A stretch of DNA of 64,000 nt from Thelephora terrestris. Lineage: Eukaryota; Basidiomycota; Agaricomycetes; Thelephorales; Thelephoraceae. The notes beneath the pieces are model-generated. The model saw only the letters and a list, made by a program, of their open reading frames with translations, had not been told where the DNA came from and did no database searches. Location: contig WIUZ02000003.1 of NCBI GenBank assembly GCA_015956445.1, positions 434,001 through 498,000 of the forward strand. The letters run 5' to 3'. The position numbers were made by a program, and so were the translations under genes. This document shows positions 34,189 through 45,443 of the stretch, one piece after another. Each line of letters starts with the position of its first letter. The first letter of the stretch is position 1.

Positions 34189-36135
34189 ATGGCTCAACCA
34201 GACGCCCCTGGCAGCCCCATGCCTCCCCCACTAGCTGGGTTCCTGGAGTACCTCGCACTCTTTTCTTCTCAGAATGGCTCTCAACCCTCCCCCACCTGTA
34301 CCCCAGCCCATATCTCAGCGTGCTAACGTCATTCCTGCCTTGCCAGAAACACCTATGCCAGTGCTGACCGCAGGTTATGAATTCAACCAGCCTGGCCGTG
34401 GGACAGGGGGTGCACTCACAGAGAAGGTGAAGGTCTCAAAGAAAATCATGGTGTCTGCTACAAAGCAGAAGTCATTTCTTGACACTGATGTCATTGACCA
34501 ACTCCCAGCAAGTCCTGAGATTGTTGAGATCCCCAACCCAAAAAAAGTGAACAGCCCAAGACGGTGGCAGCAAAGGTCAGTGTTATCTCGATTTGCTTAG
34601 ATTGCCGCTGATAACGCATCAGCCCAGGCGCAAGCTAAGCGCAACAAGGCGCAGGCCTCCAAGAAATCAGCCAAGTCGGCAACAACCCCTGTTCCTGCCG
34701 GACCAATCCCAAGCCCGGTACGACCCTTCCTTCCCTTCTTTAACCCTGCTAACGCCCTTTCTCGATAGATCTCGACCCCTGCTCCCCCAATGCCTATACG
34801 CCCCACACCGCGCTTAACCAAACCGACTGTCAAGGTCCCAAAACCAGAACCAGTAGTTGATTCACTGATGGATGACATCTTCACCTCAGGGCTCCAGGAT
34901 ATTGAAAGCAGCAGTGAAAGCGATGATGAGACTGAGATTCCTGCCCCAACGAACAGCAGCCATCCTTCGACGTCCATTCAGAACCAAAATACCACGGTTC
35001 GTGCATTGTGCTTTATGGCACATCAAAATTTATTGATTCATTTCTAGCTCCCAGTGATCGACCTCGTTCATGCGGCTCTCGCTCAGTACAGAGGAGTCTC
35101 TCTTCCACTGCGTCCGGTCAAGCCCACTCCTGTTCCACCATCTCAGGACGACAATGCGAAGCAATTGAAGGGCATGGGATGTTACCCGAGTGGATCACAG
35201 AAAGTCCTGATCAAATCCAAGGACCTCTGCCGCTCTTCAATCTTACTCTACAGCTCCTTCCCTGGTCCCAATGACGTCCGTGTCATGGCTACTGAGAGTT
35301 TCCATGAAATATACACAACCCTATGCAGCGAGGGCCTCGTTCTCGAGCCTGGTACGTCCACTTAGCAGAGAGACATTTTTAATTGCTCACATGTTCTACC
35401 GAACAGAATTCTTGTGGAACAACCATATGCTGTTAATCGTGAGTGACCTTGATCATCAAGGTGTCAAGTTGGCTAACGTGTTGAATGGAACCACCACAGT
35501 TACTGAACGAGATCTCAACCTGCCGAAGTGAATTGAAGAAGCTCAGACAAGGCTCTGCTCCACCTGCCCATCTCGGACATCCGTTCAATGGCCTCGAGAA
35601 CAGAAAAGAAGAACACCAAGGCTCCGCCACAACCTACCCATGATCCCAGGCACGTTCGCGCCATTGTTGTCAATCGCCTTTTCCACTTTGCATACACTGG
35701 GGGCAAGGGCACCTGGAATTGGTGATTACATCCTGATTACATGGTGAGTTCATGTGCACTTTTCAATAATTGTAATCCCTGATTCTAGGTTGATTACATT
35801 TCAAATGTTACCTTGACATGTAATCCAGCCAATGTCCACCACAATTCCATTTGAAATGTTCTCAACAAATGTTTCTGGGATGCTTTTGACCTGTCGGCAA
35901 AAATGATACTGCAATGTAATCAGCATGTTCTTCAATCGTCCGAGATGTAATCTAAATGTGCTCAAAAATATGAGATGTTTTCACAATGTACCCACTGGGC
36001 ACATTCAGAAAACATTGCTTGGGAACATCTTGAGGAAATTTCAAATGGAGTTAGTGGCAACAGTTGAATTACATGTCAAGGTAACATTTGAAATGTAATC
36101 AGCCTGGAATCAGCGATTACAATTATTGAAAAGTG

Positions 36136-39100
36136 TGTCAGGAACATGGTATTTTTGAACTTTTTATAACACGTTCTTTTGTCGAACTCTTCTTACCATT
36201 TTTTATGTTTGAATGCTTCACACTCCTTATCCTTCACCCCCCCCCCCTTCATTCAAACAACGAAAAGCACAGTGTATTCAAGGCACATACAGAATGCGAC
36301 ACTAGTACTGCTACCAAGCTCTATCAAAAGTCGATTGAATCTTCTACGGGCACCCAATGCTCAGCCTGTCCATCCCGGTTCAGCCAACCTCCTCGCCCAG
36401 CGAGCAACCCTCCAAACATGGTGTCCCCGTCCTCTGCGCTCACCAGGACGAACAGCTCAAGACAATATGAAGAGACTCCTTCGAAGGGTCCCGTCAGCCT
36501 CCCAGAGGTCACTGAATGGTTGAACACCTGGTTCAACATCTCTAGGATCAGGTGTCCCCTCGGGAGCACTGTCGACGTAGTCGAAGAGCAATCCTCCGTC
36601 TCCCTCATCGGACCCCTGGGTGGGATCCTGCCATGTGAGGCGAAGCTGGTGGCGGAGCTGGATCTCTGACTCGACCTGTCGGTTGGGACGGTTGACCCTA
36701 TATCGGAAGGATTGTCCCTCGTCTCAACCAGACTGGTCACCATCTGACTCGACTGGACGAGGATAAGGGTAAGCCGAGGGAGCCATTTGATGATTGTTGC
36801 GGTAACGAGAGCGTTTACAACGCTGCCCCTTCATCACCGGACGTACCTCAACCACCCTCAGAGCATCCTCAGCCCGGTCAACTTCCATGACCTCATCCTT
36901 GATCTTCACCAGTCGACTGACTGGCTGCAAAGGGCAACGACCACAGTTCTCCTTGTCGGACTCGGCCAAAGTGGAAGCCGGAGCCAGAGTCAGAAGAGGA
37001 ACCGCGTTCTCTACGGGAGGCGTGGCGTAGGACAACGGGTTAGGCGATGGCTGTACCACCTCGTCAGCGTACTCCAACTTGAATGGAACAGCTGCTGTTC
37101 CCTGCCCAACCAAGATGGGACCTTCTTTGCAGTTGCAGGTCTTATCCTGCAAGGACTCGACCCACGCCGTCAAAACGGACACCAAGTCCTCGAGTTGTTC
37201 AGTCTAGAGAAAGATGTCAGCTTCCCTCATTGTGTCTTCGAGATGAGGAAAGCTACCTCATCGTCCCTCCTCTTCAAGGCCCCCTTGATATTGTTGTCCC
37301 TAACCTTCAGCCCGGCAATCAACTCCTGATGGTTGGCCACCATCGCCTCCAACGCCTCGTTTGTTCCCTGCTGGAAGGCGGCCATAGTCTCCTTCATCAG
37401 AAGACCCTCCGCTGATAGACGAAGGACGTCTGCCTTCGCCTCTTTCACCTCGCGCTCTAAACATTCAACCTAGGCCGTTTGGTTAATCGAGAGTCATACT
37501 CGAATATCCAAACTGAAAACCTACTCGGCTTTCTCCCTCTCGAATGAGCGACCACAACAGCGTCGTGGAAGCGGTAGCATGGCGGACGGCCCGAGGAACA
37601 GTCGCCCCGTGCTCCAACAGGTCCTGATCATAGATCCCCCGCTGCAGGGTGTACCAGAGCTCCTTTTTGATGGGATGCTCCAGTTCCCCGAACCTACCCC
37701 TCATTCGGAAGATCACCTTCTCAGCGATCATTGATCGGACCCAGAGCTCATCGTCCCAGGTCAACCCCATCAAATGTGGGATCATATCCCTGAGACGTTC
37801 TCCGTCCACCTGCTTGACGATGTTCAAGATCTAATTGGGAAAAGAGTTAGAATTAACATTAAGGTTATTTCTAGCTCCCCTCCACCTGCTCATCGGTGGT
37901 GTAGGGAACCCCCGCCTCAGAGGCATAGGTCTTGCGGGTGGCTGCACGGCGGTCGATGCGAGAGATGGTGGAGATCCCATTGTCGACTTTGTAGGTGTGG
38001 TTGTTTGGGAAAGACATGTTGGTAAGATGATGGGGAAGTTGCTGGTGTTGCTGATCAAGGATGGCTCCAAGAAGACGTCCTTCTTATAGCCTAGATCGGT
38101 GATCCTTCACATGACCTACCTCGACGAACCTCATTGGTCCGGGTCACATCAACTTCCGCCCTTGTACCATTATCGTTGGCTTACTACATCAAGCTGACAC
38201 CTCGGCCCGCGGGACGGCCTTGGAAGAACTTCGTTCCGGAACGCCTAGAACACGCGCGCACTAAAAATAGGTCTCATGACCTTTACGAACCCCTTTACGC
38301 CCCTTATGACTCATTCATGACATCACGATAACGACCAACCCTGGACCCTGATCACACACGTGGACAGTCACATCACAGTCTCCTAACCAGAGGAAGGACT
38401 CACCGTTATCCGGAAGTATCACCTTAGGATACTTCTAGTTAGCCCAGCGCATGTGGAGTAGCCGTTAGCGTGAAACACCGGTGAATCTGTAATCCCTCAT
38501 GTCCCATGAGTCTAGGCCCGACCTCCTCTTGTTCGGACGTACGTTGAGGTTGCCACTAGTCTGTGATGCTGTTACCGCCTACAGACAACAAGGGATGACG
38601 CATGGCTCTACTCGCGAATCCAGCTGGCGCCGCCAAGTAAAGGGAGATTGCCACCATACCCTTGGGTGTGATCCCCAGGTACGAACTTTCATGCCCCCAT
38701 GCCCCTTTTTCTTTTAGGACTAGTGTTATCTTTACCCCTATGTTTCATGTGGACATTCGTTATCTTTTATGCAATCCTTCACACGCTAGTAAGGCCCTTT
38801 GTCCTTTATTCTCCCATGCGTCATTCTTGTTCGCTTCCCTTACTTAGCGTTCTCACACTCCTTATCTCCCTTTGTTCGGACTTGATAAGGGTATATTAGG
38901 GTATTGACGTCATGGCCACTCCAGTAGTATAAGTAGCAACTGTGGCTGTATTGTAGTACCTTAGTTTTGTTACCTCAGGAAATCCTCTGCCCTTCTCAGC
39001 CCAGTTGCAGTTAAGGACAAGTCAGAGTTTCTTGTTTGAACACAAGGCATTCCCACATCTGCTCTCCCTCCCGCTCTGCGCGTCAACTGCACCTTGTAAC

Positions 39101-39384
39101 TATAGAACCCCAGCGTTCATCATATAGAATACCTCAAGCGTCCAGTCGATCACCTGGTGGAGTCATCAATCCTGTTGTAGGGATAAACCCTTGCTTGTTA
39201 AACTGAACGAAGTACGGTTTAGGTTGGGTTTCTCTTTAGGATTTCGACCTGACTTGTAGTGACCTCGGACAACCTACCGGAAGAATAGAGAAGTGATCTT
39301 TCTCTCACAGCTAGTTGGACTAGTGAGTACTCTGCGGAGTCAGCTCAGTGCACTGGTAGTTGTTGGGGTAGAGTGGCCCTGACA
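36136..39384. mobile_element. TGTCA...TGACA element E5, 3.25 kb, inserted in MITE M3
   Basis: It starts TGTCAGGAACATGG and ends GGCCCTGACA, with the perfect 5-bp duplication AAGTG (36131-36135, 39385-39389). The inverted repeat arms of M3 show the original, uninterrupted site. Layout from the right: a terminal segment (about 38407-39384) with a TATA-like AGTATAAGTAGC, a promoter segment (38018-38406), and the minus-strand gene P3. Best preserved copy; it looks whole. No LTR, integrase or polymerase present. Confidence 0.8.
36324..38017 (-). CDS. Coiled-coil protein gene P3 of element E5, five exons
   Basis: Start ATG at 38017. The second exon (37525-37830) holds LTWDDELWVRSMIAEKV and HPIKKELWYTLQRGIYDQD. 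The third (37257-37469) is heptad-rich. The fourth (from 37203) opens with EQLEDLVSVLTAWVESLQ, then CNCKEGP and CGRCPLQP. The fifth opens in LSRMVTSLVE style and ends at 36324. The last intron uses a GTACGT donor in all copies. The predicted length is about 480 residues. No enzyme motif, membrane segment or nuclear signal is obvious; the Cys pairs could bind metal (guess). The same exon plan in P1, P2 and, loosely, P4 argues for selection on the protein at some time. Confidence 0.6.
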
Positions 39385-41006
39385 AAGTGCACATGAACTC
39401 ACCACGTAATCAAGATGTAATTACTGATTCCAGGTGCCCCTGCCCCCAGTGATACCTCAACAATCCTCCGACACTAGAGGTAGGCGTCTTCTCCCTTTCA
39501 TCATCAGTTGACTGAAGGATTGACAGGGCAGCCGCCTCGCTCACCCAATCCTTGAGAAGCTCTGTAAGAGCTTCTATGAGGAAGACAAATGGCAACGTGC
39601 CCTCAAGTGCCAGGCATTTGGGGACAAGGAATGGAAATCTCCACAGTATCGCTGTGCCCTCAAAGAAAGGCAAACTGGCCACTTTGTCCAGAAGGCGTTT
39701 GAATGCGCCAAGTACATTGATGGCTATGGCCACACTTGAGGATGGATCGACTGCTGCATTCAAGATGAAGATGACGACCTCATGGTTGATCACCTCAGTT
39801 CCTGGGCAACTGACAGGTATTTCCGGCTCCCCTTCTTCTGAGCTGAAGAGCATCGGCTGATCGCATTCACCAGCTCATTTGTTCAAAGTCTCCCAGAGTC
39901 CGAGGACAATGACGAAGATGACAACAATCCCGCAGACCAGAGAGGATGACACCCGCCAATTTGCCGATAACGACTCTTGCCTCTTTGCCTCTTGTTTTGC
40001 TCCATTCCGTGTTTGATTTTAATGACATTGCTGAAACCTAGCACGCTTGTTTATGGTACTCTATATACGCCTCTGAATACAGAGAATTGTCAGGGCCACT
40101 CTTCGCCCTTCAGGTACCAGTGCTGTTGGTGAGTCGCAACTCCAACCAACAAGAAACAATGGGGCAAAGGGGGAACAACTTCCCTATATCCACCCAAAGT
40201 CTACGTGGTCCAAAACGCGATGGACGAGCGTTCTCCGGTAGGTTGTCCGAATTCACAGCAGGAGTGCCGAGCCTCTATCAGATAAATCCCTATCGTCTTC
40301 TGAGGACAGATATAAGAGCCCGAGGATGGCGCCTCAAACTGGTGCTTGATCCAGAGAGCGGCGAGGAACTCCTTTTCGTAAGCGCGTTCGCCGATTCTGG
40401 ATGCAAGGCCGAGAGAGAGAGGAGAGCGAACGTGTTCAGAGAGTTACTCGATAAGCTCTTCAGTGGCCTACAGCAAATACACCGATGCTGCAAGGAGAAG
40501 AGGACTTCCCGAGATATCAAAGATGGGAAGTCCTCAGCTACTCTACTGGTACCTATATAGGAGAGTGGCCGGAACATAGATAACCCTATCTAATAATAAC
40601 TCGGAGCAGAGAAGGACCGAGAGTAAGCTGGAACAGTAAGCGGCCCAGGTTATAGAATAGAAATGATAAAGGAATGACTAATGGGTCAGGGTTCGTGAGA
40701 GAATAAGAAAGGGGTCATGACGTCGTGTGGGAAAGGAATGACAAAGGATAATATCACATGTAAGGACGAACCAATGAGAGGACAACGCGTCAGCTCGTCC
40801 GATCGGGACAACAAAAGACCGAGTGGGGCGTGAATGTCGAGGGCGAATGTATGAAGAGTCTAGACCGGTGAAACGATGGTCTGATCCAATGGCGAATAGG
40901 ACGCGAGCGCTGTCGATGGTCGAATAAAGCGTAGCGCGAACCGGCTGTTGGATCCATCAAACTCCCTTCTTCCCAAACCAACAATCCCACCAACCAACTA
41001 CTCATC

Positions 41007-43574
41007 ATGCCCATGATCTCTGACCGTGTCTTCCGTGCTGAGAATAGCACTGCTACCATCGAGTCCGCGGATCCTCGGTCCGTGCAGAACAAGAGTTACT
41101 TCCTGCCCAATGCCAACGTGGCGTACCCCAGTTATCGCGAGGTGCGACGTCACGTGTCGCCGTTTGTTGGCAACAACTGACATCGCATTTGTAGATCTTC
41201 GTGGTTGCCGACAAGGTGGATGCTCGACAACTGGAGGCGACGATAGCCAAGCCTCCCAGCTACCTGACCATGGACGACGAGCTGTGGTACCACAACTTGA
41301 TCGACCACAAGCTACAGGAATCGATGCGAGGGGTAACGTTCAACACCGAGTTGCGCATGCCGTATGAGACTCCGGTGGCCTCGTCGTTGTGGGGGCTTCT
41401 GCGGATGGGGATCTCACTGGGGACAAGGGGTCAAATACCCAGTGGGTACATGCTGAACACATTGTGATCACAGTCAACAAGTGATCAAAATGTGCCCAGT
41501 GGGGGAAATTTGAATACATTCAAAATGTGCCTGGCCATGTGAGTCCAATGTGACCAGTGGGCACATTTTGATTGTGATCACAATGTACCCATCAATGTGA
41601 GCTCAATGTGCCTGCTGTGCACATTTTAATTTCTTTCACAATGTTCCCATCAATGTGTTCCCAATGTACCCAGCTCATTACATAATAGTTTCTTTCACAA
41701 TGTTGTCCACAATGTGTCCAGCATGTGGCTGAGCCACTCATTCAAAATTCTTTCACAAAGTATCCAGTGATGTGTACATAATGTCCCCAGGGGGTTCTTT
41801 TTGAAGTAATCACAATGTAATCACAATATTGTTCAATTTCATCATGAACTTTCAAAGAAATCACTATGTGTATGGCTGTACACATTCTAGACACATCACT
41901 GGATACTTTGTGAAAGAATTTTGAATGAGTGGCTCAGCCACATGCTGGACACATTGTGGACAACATTGTGAAAGGAACTATTATGTAATGAGCTGGGTAC
42001 ATTGGGAACACATTGATGGAAACATTGTGAAAGAAATTATAATGTGCACAGCAGGCACATTGAGATCACATTGATGGGTACATTGTGATCACAATCAAAA
42101 TGTGCCTACTGGGCACATTGGACTCACATGGCCAGGCACATTTTGAATGTATTCAAATTTCCCCCACTGGGCACATTGCGATCACTTGTTGACTGTGATC
42201 ACAATGTGTTCAGCATGTACCCACCGGGTATTTGACCCCTTGCCCCCAGTGTCTACAATCTGGGGAATGGAGAAGGAAGGTGGCCTGGAGCGACTCGCTC
42301 CCAACACTACACAGCAGCCGTTGGTCACCGCCTTTGGTTTCTATTGAGGACCGAACAGAAAGCGGTGAGTCGGTCTGTGCATCCCGCTTGTGGGATAACA
42401 CTGATGGACTTGTAGAATGAGCGGCTGAAACACGAGGTGAAGGAGGCAAAGGACGACGCCCGCAGGATGTACTCGGAGGCGTTGGACATGAAGAAGACGC
42501 TCCTGCTGATGAACGACACGCTCCGCATGACGTTTGAGAGCGAGATGCTGGCGATGCGCGAGGAACACAACCAGTTGGTCGAGTCCTTGAAGGAACGGGA
42601 CGACACCATCCAATGGGACCTAATTGAGGTTGACCGACGGCTCAACCGTCATAGAAGGGCTCTGAATGAGCTGGACACCAAGGTCGGTGCGACTTCTCCT
42701 GGTCTTTGTCCGAGAGAGCTCATGCCACTTCCCAGGTTGACACGTTGGACGATGCCTTGCCGTTGCTGGGCGCTCGGGTCGAGTCGATGAGCGAGCGGTT
42801 GTGCCACTGCCGTACTCGTTCGGTGGCTGCGGTTCGCGACGAGTCCGAAGACGAGTCGATTCCGGATTGGATGGCTTCCCCAATAGGTGGGATGTCGGTT
42901 GACATATTTGACTTGTCCACTGACATCCTTTTTAGCTTCCGATGGTTCGTACCGCACGCCTACGCATACTGATGGCGGGGAGGAGGTCGTCCACGAGACG
43001 TCCGAGGAGACAGCCGTGAACCCGGTTAGCAGTTCTCCCGAGTTGGAGTACGCGGGGGAGAACGAGGTGGCTGTTCCGATTCCGCCTCCGTCGATCTCGC
43101 CGGTGCGTGGGCAGCGTTCTATCCGTGCTCGTCGTTGGGTTCCTTATCGTGGGGCACTTCGTCCAGCGCACCGCATGCGTCCCAGTAACCCAGACGCCGT
43201 CCGCCAGGGTGGAGACATCGAGTCCACCGTCCTATTCCAACGCGACGATGTTGCAGTGTCGCCTGGATCGTGGGGAGCTAATCCCGGTGGAGTCCGTCGA
43301 CGTGAATGGCTTAACCGACCTTACGCTCTTGTCGGTCCAGCGCGCAGCGGAGGCCATTCGCCTGGTGGCTCAACTGACTGAGAGAGTGGAGGGTTGGTCA
43401 GTCCAGAGGACTCTGGATCAGACTACGGTCGATTCAGCGAGGAACCGCCTGCGCGCCGAGGTTCAGCTGGCCGTAGCTCATCGTCTGGAGGAAGCTCGGG
43501 TCGTCGAGAGTGCCTCGGAGGGGACGGAGGAGGAGATTGCCAGTGCTGAGGAGTACTGGCAGACTAGATCTTGA
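41007..43574 (+). pseudogene. Coiled-coil protein gene P4 of element E4
   Basis: A diverged homologue of P1-P3 with the same plan. The head exon ends near PSYRE at a GTGCGA donor; a second exon has MDDELWYHNLIDHKL; a heptad-rich exon begins near 42420 (LKHEVKEAKDDARR); the next has LGARVESMSERLCHC. The tail includes a long helical segment ending at 43574 (QRAAEAIRLVAQLTERVEG). MITE M4 sits in the second exon. Unknown function; not expected to be functional. Confidence 0.55.
41415..42251. mobile_element. Palindromic CACTG MITE M4, 837 bp, inserted in P4
   Basis: It begins CACTGGGGACAAGGGGTCAA and ends with the inverse (CCCCTTGCCCCCAGTG). The two halves are reverse complements around about 41833. 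The 3-bp duplication is TCT (41412-41414, 42252-42254). Very similar to M2 but shorter by about 115 bp. Confidence 0.85.
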
Positions 43575-43831
43575 CGGTTAGAGTATGCGCGTTAGCTTCT
43601 GTCCATAGGGTCGGTGCGGATTCAACTCCGTGGGCCATTCGTCTTGTGTCTTCGTCGTGGGTTCGCCCGCTTGTAATATCATCCGTGCCTTTGTCTGTGT
43701 TTCTTGATGACGTGTGAGTCGTGATAAGGGAAATGACAAGATAGGAAAGGGGTATAGGTAAGGAAAGTGGGCGAAAGTTGGGCGTGAAAATGGTTCAAAA
43801 AGGGAATAAAATTCGGCACGCTGACAAGAAT

Positions 43832-44519
43832 GTTTTTTCATTAATGTGCGAGCCTGATATGTTCCACCTCATCCCACCCCCCCTGGAAAAAGCACCTGAC
43901 ACCCGACACGTCACCCAGAGTCACAGAATCCACAGAGCCTCACAGCAACCGATCAGTTTTGTTGATGACAGGAGAAAAGGAGTGGAGTCTAATGGAAATG
44001 ACACGGCGTCGGATGCGCGATGTCTCACACAGTAGTTCAGCCATGTGCCGCCTTTATTTCTTTCGTTTCTTTGTTCCGTTAGTTCTCTTTGTACGAACGG
44101 CCTTTCAGCCACATGGCCACATGGTCTATTAGACAGTATATAAAGAGTAGCTACGTAGGTCGTGAACTCCACCGGTTTGTAGCCGCCTGGAGTTCACGAC
44201 AGCTGGAATCTCTATCTACGCCACTTTAAGAATTCCAACAGAGTCTGGTAGTGAGAAAATTTGACGAAAAAGCAAGCCTCCACTCCCCAACAGCTATTGT
44301 AATTGGTGGAAGCCTTTGGTTACTGCTGAAGCTGCCACCATTTTGACAGTATCTAAAGTACTGTATTTCCTTCTGTACAGAACAGGCTTACTATTGCAGG
44401 TTAACTTCTCTGCCTGAATGTGTTGCAGGCAACCTTGAGGCCCAGCAAGAGGCTGTTCTGTGAGATATCAGAGAGAAGCCCAGCCTCTCTTTTCTGTGTT
44501 GGACAAGGAAACTAGGCCA
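43832..44519. other. Spacer between E4 and the right inverted repeat
   Basis: No gene recognised. It continues the sequence interrupted by E4. A TATATAAAG at about 44138-44146 could be a promoter element pointing right. The sequence next to the repeat (44240-44518) has no counterpart beside the left arm. Confidence 0.4.
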
Positions 44520-45302
44520 GATATCTATTGTAGGACAATCTACTTAGTCAATCTATCAGTCCTTATAGATTGTTTGGGCAGAGATAGTGTAGCACTTCCT
44601 CGAAGCCTTTTGGGTATACCTGAGTTGTAGAGAGTTGCTCAACTGTAGCTAAAGCAAGAATGGCCCTGGCAGGAATATGGGAAATGTGGCCAGGCCCGTG
44701 AATGTTTGTATGGAAAAAAGGGCCCTTTGACAGATAAGTACATCTATGGCCTGATGAGAATTACAGAAACTCACTGAAGAAAGACACTGGAAGAAAGTCA
44801 AGAGGTCACTCCGTGCAAGCTGGATGAAGCAACAGCCATGTCTAGGCAACAAGCATACAAAGGCTCCTGAGTCAGTGGGAGAACTGTTGGGTGTGTCAGT
44901 GGAAACTGCCTGACCTGGTCTCAGGGATTGGGATTTGATCAAGAACAGAAAATACAGGGCCATTGATTGTTGCTGTTGCATCTTTGATTTTGAGCAAGTG
45001 ATGCTATGTTGTTTTGACCTTGCATGGAAGCTGGACTGGTGAAAATCTCAATTCTTCATCACGATGAACAGTGGTTGGCAAAGCACTGATCAGCTTCATT
45101 AAGCACTGATCAGCATCATTAAGCACCGATCAGCATTGTTAAGCAACAAAGTACAATTTTTGAAGATAATGCTGAACAAAAGAGCTCTATGCTGTTCATG
45201 TTGATGCTGAACATGCTGATCTGTGCTGATTTATGCTAATTGATGCTAATTTGTGCTGAGTTCAGCGCAATCAGCAGATTGGTAAAATTTCTGATGCTCA
45301 TG

Positions 45303-45363
45303 TGGGGTGTAGACTTGAAATCTTCTACCCTGTGGGGGTGTAGGTTCGAATCCTACAAGTGCT
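45303..45363 (+). tRNA. 3' part of a tRNA-Ser-like unit
   Basis: Mirror of 22595-22655: second hairpin, T-arm and acceptor 3' strand, followed by a TTTTT Pol III stop. The 5' half is absent. Confidence 0.6.
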
Positions 45364-45443
45364 ATTTTTGGCCAGCTTCTCCCACGTGCTTATGGAGCTA
45401 CTCTGCAATGGCACATGGGCTGCACACTTGGCACAGGACCCAA

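Larger units (their letters stand above)
35695..39451. mobile_element. CACTG MITE M3, about 500 bp, carrying element E5 inside
   Basis: Outer inverted ends CACTGGGGGCAAGGGCACC. The 3-bp duplication ATA is at 35692-35694 and 39452-39454. The MITE itself is 35695-36135 plus 39390-39451; the middle is E5. Internal palindromic pairs (for example 35740-35820 with 36040-36135) show a fold-back structure like M2 and M4. Confidence 0.8.
34189..39850 (+). pseudogene. Unrecognised spliced gene, split by MITE M3
   Basis: Coding segments: 34274 onward (MALNPPPPVPQPISQR, Pro-rich), a Lys/Ala-rich exon from 34601, an acidic exon (34780-35000), an exon at about 35048-35350 with SQKVLIKSKDLCRSSILLYS, and one at about 35406-35531. 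An earlier ATG (34189) may be untranslated leader, since TTCTTCTCAG at 34263-34272 looks like an acceptor. Near 35650-35694 the codons for HVRAIVVNRLFHFAY run into M3; the following exon continues after 39452 (LNNPPTLE). It faintly resembles basidiomycete DUF6532-type proteins, a guess only. It is the only gene of the central block that appears to pre-date the mobile elements. Confidence 0.4.
40088..43826. mobile_element. TGTCA...TGACA element E4, 3.7 kb, diverged relative
   Basis: It starts TGTCAGGGCCACTCTTCG and ends ATTCGGCACGCTGACA, with the perfect 5-bp duplication AGAAT (40083-40087, 43827-43831). The first 15 bp and a block GGTAGGTTGTCCGA (about 40240) match the terminal segment of E2, E5 and E0; the rest has diverged. 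It carries gene P4 on the plus strand, and M4 is inserted in it. A fossil with at least one insertion break. Confidence 0.75.

Noticed and set aside
43891-43901. CCTGACA at 43895-43901 as the right end of element E4
   Set aside because: Its flank (CCCGA) does not match AGAAT; the end at 43826 gives a perfect 5-bp duplication.
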